This document shows positions 55,840 through 64,000 of a stretch of 64,000 nucleotides of DNA, piece by piece; within the stretch, counting starts at the first letter, position 1, and every line of letters begins with the position of its first letter. Under the pieces are notes generated by a model. That model had not been told where the DNA came from. It searched no databases and saw nothing but the letters and a program-made list of their open reading frames with translations. Where the stretch lies: contig OX485807.1 of assembly GCA_950295325.1 (NCBI GenBank), positions 12,303,001 to 12,367,000 of the forward strand. Direction: 5' to 3'. This DNA comes from Polytrichum commune. Its lineage: Eukaryota > Streptophyta > Polytrichopsida > Polytrichales > Polytrichaceae. The translations under genes and the position numbers were made by a program.

Positions 55840-57205
55840 CCCCCTATGTCAATTGAAGTTCCAATTGCATACGGCCATTCAATGGATGGATGGTCAAGAT
55901 GTGCAACAAACGCCCTTGGTGCACCACTACAAACACCAATATCCATAACAAATTTGGGTTGTCATTGCAGCGCTATGCTTGTGCAGGTCATTTCAATGCC
56001 CCAATGAATATTGTGATTACATGCATCGCAATGCGGGTCTGCAAAACAATATTGAATGGGCCAAGATGACTCCTATCCCATTTGCCATTGTTGGTGTTGC
56101 ACCAGAGAATTCAAAATCGGAGTGTAAGGTATGCCGTTCAATACATGTGTCCACTGCTTTGTGCCATGCTCACATAATATACATCCAGTTAGCATCCCCA
56201 AGGATGTAATGGTTTGTATCCATTTGGGAGTGCACTATCACCTTGTGTCCAATGGTACATGTCATGAATCTTTAAATATGGCTTATCAATGTGTAGCAAA
56301 TGAGGTGATGACAACATCCACTGCCATAAACTTTGCTATAGTCACGGTAGCAAGCAAACGATTTTTGGCAATTTACTTTTGAAATCGCCCATAGTTGGAG
56401 ATGGTCATCATTAGGTTGGTTCGTCATTGGAGGTGGCCATGGACAAATTCGGTATATTTGTGCCCTCAAATTGTCGTGACTTTGTCTCATGGTCAAAGAG
56501 ATATGTGCATAGTATTTTGGTGTTGGCGTTGAAAGACCATGCCACCTTCAAATTCATCCATGGTAGCAAATTTTTGGGCCAATCAAAGGACAAAATATTT
56601 GTCTTCAATGCGTCAATGATATGGATATTGTAAAGGTCATGCAAGTCGGAGGAAACATGGAGAATGTGTGGATAATATTTGACTGCGTTAAGCATTTGAA
56701 GAATTGGACGACGATGGCATGTCATGTGTATCATATCATATATTGTAAGGTGATAATGATTGTGTATTGTGACATGCAATTTGAAGGTGGTGCGGCATAG
56801 ACACTATTTTGAGAGAATTTGAATGTTGTCATTGTAATGGTGTGCCATTTGTAAACTTCAAAGGTTTCAAGGCAAATGCACATGCAAATTACAAAGCAGT
56901 GAGAAAGACAATGGGAAAAGAGACCCAACCCTTCTCACGATGAGTTGTAAACTCATTTTTATTTTTTTTCATTGGTCTAGTAGCTTGGACAAGGTGACAC
57001 ATAAGTATGTCAAACTATCTTTGCAATTCAACACAAACAAATTTGTAAGGATTACAAAGACAATAAACAATGTTAAAACAAAATATCATGTTATACAATA
57101 GTGATAGTTGTCATCTTGAGATCCACAAAATAAGGCATTCTTAGTCTCTCTAAGTGGTTGGGATGTTGGTACTTTTGTTATATGCAATGGGATGGTTATA
57201 TGCTT
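55840..57205 (+). pseudogene. Decayed copy of the uncharacterised land-plant protein family (copy 2, main part)
   Basis: In order: SFQCPNEYCDYMHRNAGLQN, WAKMTPIPFAIVGVAPENSK, CKVCRS, then VCIHLGVHYHLVSNGTCHES, MAYQCVANEVM, ASKRFLA, SLEVAMDKFGIFVPSNCRDF, LALKDHATFKFIHGSKFLGQ, KNWTTMACHVY, YCDMQFEGGAA, NFKGFKANAHANYKAVRKTM, SSSLDKVTHKYVKLSLQF and SKWLGCWYFCYMQWDGYM. Cys/His spacing in CPNEYCDYMH and CKVC..CHAH may be a zinc-binding region. Several stops and frame changes separate these blocks. Blocks from SLEV to LSLQF match copy 1 (18427-20345). It has the N-terminal half that copy 1 lacks. Function is unknown. Confidence 0.65.
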
Positions 57206-59000
57206 ATTGTAAGTTACCACACCAAAATGAATTAACCAATTAAGATTTTTATCAATTAATTTGTGTGAATATAAGTGATGATGTTCACATTAACAATGTA
57301 TGTGTTGCTGATATGATATGATATGATATGACAATATATGAACGGGGGTAAATGCCCACATGTAATCTTGTAGAGACATTACACAACAAGTGGCTACAAA
57401 AATCCAACAACAAAATGGCTTGATTGTACAAAGCCACAGTGGACAGACATGATCCATGTTTTCATGCATATTTCAAATCATAAATCATGGTTGAAATGGG
57501 TTCTACAAGCAAAAGTTATGATTTTGCGTCCTTGACACTTAAGATTGTTGCAATGAGTGGAGATCCAAAGCTACTAGCCAAGGCCATGCATTGAAAACAT
57601 GTCAATACCGGGATTATGCATTGGAGGGTTTCGAGCCCTCTAGTTTCACCAAATGAGAACTATACCTACCTCTAGGTGCTAGTTGCGATTCCCTCCAACA
57701 TAATTAAATGAACTACTCAAATCCTTGGCCAAATACTTGGGCAACTTGTCAATGCATAGAAGAGTCTTTGAATTATGTAGAGCATGGTGTAGTTCATACT
57801 ATATTAATGTTGGGAACAAATTACAATGTGTCTTTATGGGACATTGCAAGGTTATCACTTGTAGTGACAATTTCTACTCCAACTGAAGTAACAACCCACA
57901 AGATTGGCCGAATGGGTGGACTACTGTAATGTCTCCAAGCAATGATCTTCTATCCCTTACAATCCTTCAAATGTGTCACATTCATCCATATATCACATTC
58001 ATTCGTGTATCGCATTCATCTAGATATCACATCTATATGTGTATCATCTTTATCCATTCAAACCACCTAAATTCATCCTACATCCATCATTTCATCTACC
58101 ATATAATTTCTCTTCATCCAACTTAAATTATCATAACTTCATTTTAAATTCATCTGTCGCTACCGCGAGGGGGGAGGTTTGCTTAAGATACCTAGTTTCC
58201 ACCAAATTTTATACCAGCTACCCTTGGTTGGGTTGGCCGAGTAGTGTGAGGATTGAGGGTTAAGCCGCCCTTCCAAGTAATAATATTTAGATGAATGTCT
58301 TTTTGCTACCCTCCAAACCAACAATCCAATCAAGAATAAATCTAAAGCTTTCACTCTAGCTTGAATATCTAAATTTGTGACTAATTACTATCTCTATCTC
58401 TACCTCATGCCTTAAACGTTGCAAAACCCTCAACAACCAACAACTTATGCAACTAGCAACTAATATAACCAAAATCTAAGGTTACTAGAAGCTAATGTGA
58501 CTAGAAACCTATGCAACCAGAAGGTAAGGTAAACATAGCTAAGGTAACTATGAGCTTATGCAAATAGAAAATTACACAACCAAAACTTATGCAAATAACA
58601 TGAATACAACCTGAAACTGCAACCAAATGCAACCTTCAATCTAGCATCCAGACGTTTACACATAATGCGCTCCAATATGGGTTTAAAACAATTTTTAGTC
58701 AACATTAATAGGGTTTATAAAAGAATATTCAACATTCATTTTTCTAGCATTCTAGGAGTTTTGTGTGTCTACTTACAAGGAAGGGGAGGGGAGAGAGAGA
58801 GAGTGAGAATGAACCTTGTGTTAATCTTCGTAGACCACCCCCTCTAACCATTAAGCCTTACCAGCCGTAGATCTAGTCTTACCTACATCTAACAATTAGA
58901 ATCTACAGCCGACTCCACTCTAGTTATCAATTTCTAAACCTCAAAATTCAATGGCTTTCATTGGCCACCCTCTCGATCCAACGACCTCCATCCATTCAAG
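57206..59000. other. Sequence separating the two parts of pseudogene copy 2
   Basis: It includes (ATATG)n at 57311-57330, an open frame of 73 codons (57708-57929) without a recognised motif, CATTCAT/CATATA word clusters (57970-58060), an A/C-rich stretch of AACTTATGCAA words (58440-58620), and 58775-58935, the reverse complement of 21525-21720. It may be an old intron enlarged by insertions or an unrelated insertion. Confidence 0.45.
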
Positions 59001-59002
59001 GT

Positions 59003-59200
59003 TTTCATCCGCACACGTTGTAATCCGCTCATGTCTTCATTTGCTCGATGTTCTCATCCGCATATGTCGTAATTTGTTCACGTCTTCATCTGCTCGATGT
59101 TCTCATCCACATATGCCGTAATTTGCTCACATCTTCATCTGCTCGACGTTCTCATCCACATATGCCGTTGTCTGCTTACACCTTCATCTGCTCGACGTTG
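59003..59200 (+). repeat. Minisatellite, four units of 49 bp
   Basis: TCATCC recurs at 59005, 59054, 59103 and 59152. The unit contains CATATGTCGTAATTTGCTCA, CGTCTTCATCTGCTCGATG and TTC. Units differ at a few positions, mainly C/T and G/A. The period is not a multiple of three. Confidence 0.9.
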
Positions 59201-59295
59201 TACCGTGTCTTTATGTATAATATATTTATCTTTAAAATATTAATTAATTGACATTGATATAATTCTTAACAACTAACTTCATTTTTTACTAAACG

Positions 59296-59640
59296 GTGAG
59301 CCTTTACTCAAATCACGAAGGGTTTAGGTGGCTCACACCACCCAACTCTACCAAAAGATGTTGGGCAACACATGCTAATACAAGGTCTTTGGGCAATGCC
59401 GAAGTTGGAACTAGCAAATATGACAATCCAACTCTAATATACAAAAGGTGGAAGAATGAGTTTAGCTACACCAAGAACGTGGAGTACGAGTTTTCATTTT
59501 GCAATGACGATATCAAGCGGTGTGTGAGTGGCAACAAAAAAAAATTATGTGGTGGACTGGCCTATAACACACCCAACATGTGACTTGTAAAGATAGTTAC
59601 CAATGTCTCAAAGGAAGTGGTGTTGGCATTTAAGGATGTT
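59296..59640 (+). pseudogene. Distal part of pseudogene copy 2
   Basis: The open frame 59296-59583 contains GNAEVGTSKYDNPTLIYKRW, NVEYEFSFCNDDIKRCVSGN and KKLCGGLAYNTPN, matching copy 1 near 19240-19420 (VGTGKNNTHAPTYKG, NVEYDF, IKRCVSGNRRS, IAYSAQH). DNA similarity continues to about 59640 (GATAGTTACCAATGTCTCA against GATAGGTACCAATCTATTTG). The C-terminal end present at 18427-18678 was not found after it. Confidence 0.6.
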
Positions 59641-59644
59641 GGTT

Positions 59645-62600
59645 TCCAGTTGTAGCACATAGAAGCGCATGCACCACGTCACATACTAATAACAATTGGG
59701 ACCCTTCTTATTCCTCACTCTCATTTTTGTTAGCCAACAAACCCGGACAACCACCCAACTACTAGATTTTCAAAGAAAGGGCCTTGTAATTCAACTGCAC
59801 CGACAATAAATCACAAAAACAAATGAGAAATGGTTGGTCTTATGGACTGAGACTTTGTTGTATGAATCATTCTCAAACCATATCATGCATTTGGAATGAT
59901 CATCAACATCATTTTCAAGGATGAAATCTCATACCGTCTTACAATTGGCAACAACCCCCAGTGCACAAAGACACATGTCACAATGAAACTGCTTATGTAT
60001 TCGCATTCTAGACACCACTCTACATTCAATATTTCATAAAGTGGAGAGAACTTATATGAACATTCTTTCGTTTTTTTTCAAAATCTTCGGTTTGATGTCT
60101 CATGACTTCACCTCACAAAAAAGAAGATAATCTTCAGCAAGTTACGATATGAAACTTGAGAACAAATATTACGATATAATGCACTACATGTATGCATCCA
60201 TCCAAATATCACCCCTTTGATTAGGTCACAATTATTTGAGACCCATAAAAATTTCGAGGTTGAAATCATAATCTCTATCTATATATTCAACTATTTATTC
60301 ATTATAACTTTATTTATAATTTTGATCTATTTGTAAAATAAAACAAATGTAGTCATGTATTTAACAAGACCAACTATCGCATTGCCATCATCCTAGTTAT
60401 TACTCATGTGCAAATTTGAACACGAGTTTGGAACTTTACCATAGGGCACACATCCACTACACTATTTATGATAGTTAGTGTCACGTACACTACTAGTATG
60501 GACCCATGTTGTCACGGTCCTTGCACGGTGTACATATGATACATCAACGTCGGGGAACAATGAGGTGATGGCCTCACAACCATCACTGCTGCCACTACCA
60601 TATTGTCCATTCTAGATAGATCGACGAACAATCTAAGTAGATGTTTGGATACATTGATTGTCCACAAGACACTATTTGTCATAATAAATAAAATTTTAAA
60701 GTGCATAACTATTTACCGTATGCTATTCAATGTATTATCTTGGAGTCCTTAAGATGATAGACTTAAGTTCTAGTATGCAAGAGGGAGATGCTCTTGAGCA
60801 TACTCATGCCAAGTTTCATGTTTTTACACCTATTGTCAATTGGTCAGGTTACACTATGCAACCTAGGGATTAACCACCCAAAAAAAATGAGCATACTAAT
60901 CCCAACATATTAGAAAGCACACTAACACCGAGTGTTGTGCGATACAAATATTGATCAAGTTTTTGTCCACCAGTGTAACATATATAGCACATGCCTCATT
61001 GTAGGATAAGTGAGACTATTATGCATGTGACACTAATTGTCAATTAGCAGTATAGAGGGCATGCTTAGGGTTTGTGGCGATCATGTTAGGTAGTTTAGTA
61101 CAAACACACCCAGTAAAATCACTACATTGTTTTTAGGTCTTTGCTATTGATTAAACCGTGGTTTTGAAATTTGATGTGTTTAAGGCCATCGATTTTTAAC
61201 ATGATGATTATTCAATACAAATTTAGAAGGCACATATGCTTACTGCATAGAATTATGGTAAATATTGCAAGCCACATTCTTGAGCTTATTTCCATACTGA
61301 ATTTATTGGGAATAATATTGTGGGTCCATATTTTAACCAACCCATGATATTGAACATCAAAGAGCCATGTTGTGGGTTACATTTACTTCTATTGGGTTGA
61401 AATCAATGTGCAAGAAGATATAATTTTGATGTTGTCACCAACGTGATCAAAGTGTTGCCTCAACTTTGAGTTGCTTTGAGCATATATGTTTTAACTAAGA
61501 TCATATCCTATTTGCTTGTGTGGTGTATAATGTGGACTAGACAATAGGGTTGCCCATGGTAAATCACAATACACATGCCTACAATATCTAGTATAATCAT
61601 TGTAGCTAGATTGTTGATGACAAGATAATTATCTCCTCACACAACTCATATATTGATCTTCATTGTACTTCAAATTGCATGGCCAAACCATGAAACTTCT
61701 GCATGTATTCTCTAGGGAACTTTCTTTGGAAATTTTGGCAGCCATGTGGTACACTTTAAATAATAAATATTAACTAACTATTCCAAATTATTGTTAAAAT
61801 ATACCCTACTTTGTCTTTGGAATATCCGATGATATTTAGAAAAACTCAGTTCTTACTTGCTAACAATGAGTGACACTCTATATTTGGACTCGCCTATATA
61901 ACTAGTACTATTGCTAGTGCCCCGCACATATAGATCATTTATTGACTATGTGTTTGTTTGGTATGTGAGCTTTAGGTAAGGGTTGTTACGAACGTCTAAC
62001 CTTCTCCCACCAATTCATTGATTCAACACACTTCCTCTCGCATAAATCACCATATTTTGAGTCAATATTTTTGCAATAACTTTTTGACGGCTACCAACTT
62101 CAAAGTTGACCAATATGAACATATGTTTGCATCTTCATCCCAAATGTCACTCATCTTTGCAAATCATTAGCAACTCTTTCTCGAGAGACCTTTAAACAAA
62201 ACTTCAATAGCATTCCAAGTTAAGCAATCAATCAAGTGATTCAAAACATGCAACCACTGAATCCCTAGCACATGTGAATGTTCACAACACCTTCCATTTA
62301 TTATTTGATGCATTGCTTGTTTGTCTATTTTTAGCATTGATGACCTCTGATTATGATACCTCACATTACTCAAGTGGGTTTAAATTGGGATGAATCAACA
62401 ACAAATTTAGTGGGGCATGTTTTCACCATTCCCCTTCGGTAGGTGTTATGAAACCATTCACCCCCTAGCACGTGATGTAGAGGAGTGTCATCTTATTTGG
62501 AAGATCATTGCACCACCTTAAAGCTTGTCTTCAAGTGAATGTTTGGTGAATGTTTGGTGGATAAAGGTACATGAAGCATTCATGGGTTGTATATTGAGAT

Positions 62601-64000
62601 CTCTTTGATTATGTGCTATCCTTTGTTCATTTTGGAAGTAAATTTGACACCATTCATGTGTTATAAGAGTTCTTAAATGTGCCACAATCTAAGCTTTTTT
62701 GAAATTACTTGAAATGTAATTTGATTGATTATGACAATGTTGGATGAGTATTCAGATCAAAAGGGTACTCGATCTTGCCCAAGAATATTCTCCATGAGCA
62801 ATGTACGTTCAACATTCATACCCACTAAACTTTAATCTTTACAAGTATTTGTTATCCAACTTTTTGGTCAAGGGTGTTCTTATCCATCATGCATATTTAT
62901 TTATTTGTTTATTTCTTATTTTCAAAACCCATTCACAGTCACCATGAGAAAAGTTGTCCATTCAAATAATTTGTTGCAACTTGTCCACCGCAATTCATGG
63001 CAAGAAAATATGTAATTAAATCATTGACAACCAAAGTGATTTATTTATGCATTTTCTTAGCATGAGTTACAGTGGACAACTTGCAACAAATGGTTGGAAC
63101 AAACAAGTTTTCTTCTAGAGGATATGGTATTATTCTGTCCAACACAACACATGCTTCGCTAGAGCTTTGCTTCCTCCAAAACAATGAGTTTCTCTTCCTC
63201 TTGTTTCCAAGAGGCCTTCACTCTCATCACAAATTGGAATTGTGGGTTGTTTGTGTGGTCCGATCGTGATTATGGTATTGTGGATGTAATGTGGATTTTA
63301 CATTATTTAGCGGCAATATGAGGTAGACGTGTGCATTTTAACATTCAGCTACTAACTATTGTTCTTGTATCTTTAGCTAAACTTTGGGATCTCATCAATA
63401 GCAAACACCTCAATGGATTTGATGGTTGGGATCTCAATACAAAGATCGAGCGATGCAATATAAGATACCTTATATAGTTAATAATTTGGAAGGCTCTGAC
63501 TAGAGATGAAGAATAAACTTTTGTTACTCTACATAAAGTGTTTGCCAATGACGTGGATGCATACATCGAAGAAGTATAACAAAATTGGATGCATTATGTT
63601 TAGGCTTGCATTTGTGTTTGAACATTGTTGTGTGAAGATGTTTGATTATCTTCCAAGTTGGGATTTGATCTTCACTTTATGTTTCTAAACAACAAAATGT
63701 CAATCCATTTCATCATAGTCGTACATTTTAGTTGTGTTGAGTGATGTTGTATTCTAGACATGTACTTTTGTGGATGCTATGAAAAAGGCCCCACATGAAT
63801 CAAACGATTGAGAAATAGCATTTGGTTGGAAGCCCATCCCCACAATTTCATATTTTTCATGGTACAACCTTAGAGAACCTTTCAATAGCATAAGAGTTTT
63901 TCAACCACGACCTTTGGGTTGTGTGTAACATAACCATATCCATAATATCATTCAGTTGGATCTCACAATTCTCACCCCATACCAAGGGATTCTTGAACAA
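59645..64000. other. No recognised gene
   Basis: A lone palindromic TIR (CACTATTTAT-G-ATAGTTAGTG, 60460-60480) is followed by TCACGTAC but no partner end. The part 60655-60700 resembles 32310-32345 (ACACTATTTGTCATAATAAA against GATACTATTTGTCAAGATAA). Frames at 60512-60706, 62167-62373, 63072-63269 and 63345-63566 show no recognisable motif. Confidence 0.45.

Overview
The window looks like nuclear, gene-poor intergenic DNA of a land plant. It is AT-rich by eye, has no operon-like gene packing and no long intact reading frame, and is crowded with short terminal-inverted-repeat (TIR) elements, simple repeats and decayed gene fragments. Two decayed copies of one protein family, which I know from memory only as an uncharacterised land-plant family, support the plant assignment. 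I cannot name the species. Long G or C homopolymers (twelve runs of 10 or more) are a local peculiarity.

Layout. 1-10 kb: a window-edge PIF/Harbinger-like MITE, a possible CACTA-type end near 2.5 kb, two members of a palindromic-TIR MITE family, a 948-bp TTAA-flanked element (5.3-6.3 kb) holding satellite-like monomers, a 1.08-kb long member of the palindromic family with a reading frame inside (6.4-7.4 kb), and a full Harbinger-like MITE (8.0-8.6 kb). 10-20 kb: another palindromic-family member, a GGGCCACTT element (14 kb), a hAT-like element with an 8-bp duplication carrying the best ORF of the window (16.4-17.7 kb), a three-unit tandem repeat, and a minus-strand pseudogene (18.4-20.3 kb). 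20-24 kb: a large inverted repeat with arms of about 0.9 kb, then GC-richer sequence. 24-41 kb: dispersed AACCGGTT-rich repeats, tiny 85-bp fold-backs, a SINE candidate, a tandem duplication with a MITE in only one unit (a natural empty/filled site pair), and more MITEs. 41-52 kb: mostly anonymous sequence, two more GGGCCACTT elements (one split by a 1.28-kb insertion that contains a minisatellite), and a GC-rich patch of possible organelle origin. 52-60 kb: a 56-nt-arm hairpin, a 234-bp tandem duplication in a decayed minus-strand gene fragment, and a plus-strand pseudogene of the same family as the one at 18-20 kb. 60-64 kb: nothing recognisable beyond a stray TIR.

The most coherent system here is the set of elements whose two ends each carry the near-palindrome CACTAAATAT-N-ATATTTAGTG. 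At least three internally unrelated types share these ends, and a paralogous empty site shows that insertion duplicates TA. No transposase for them is visible. All functional statements are from reading the sequence and from memory of families; no searches were run.
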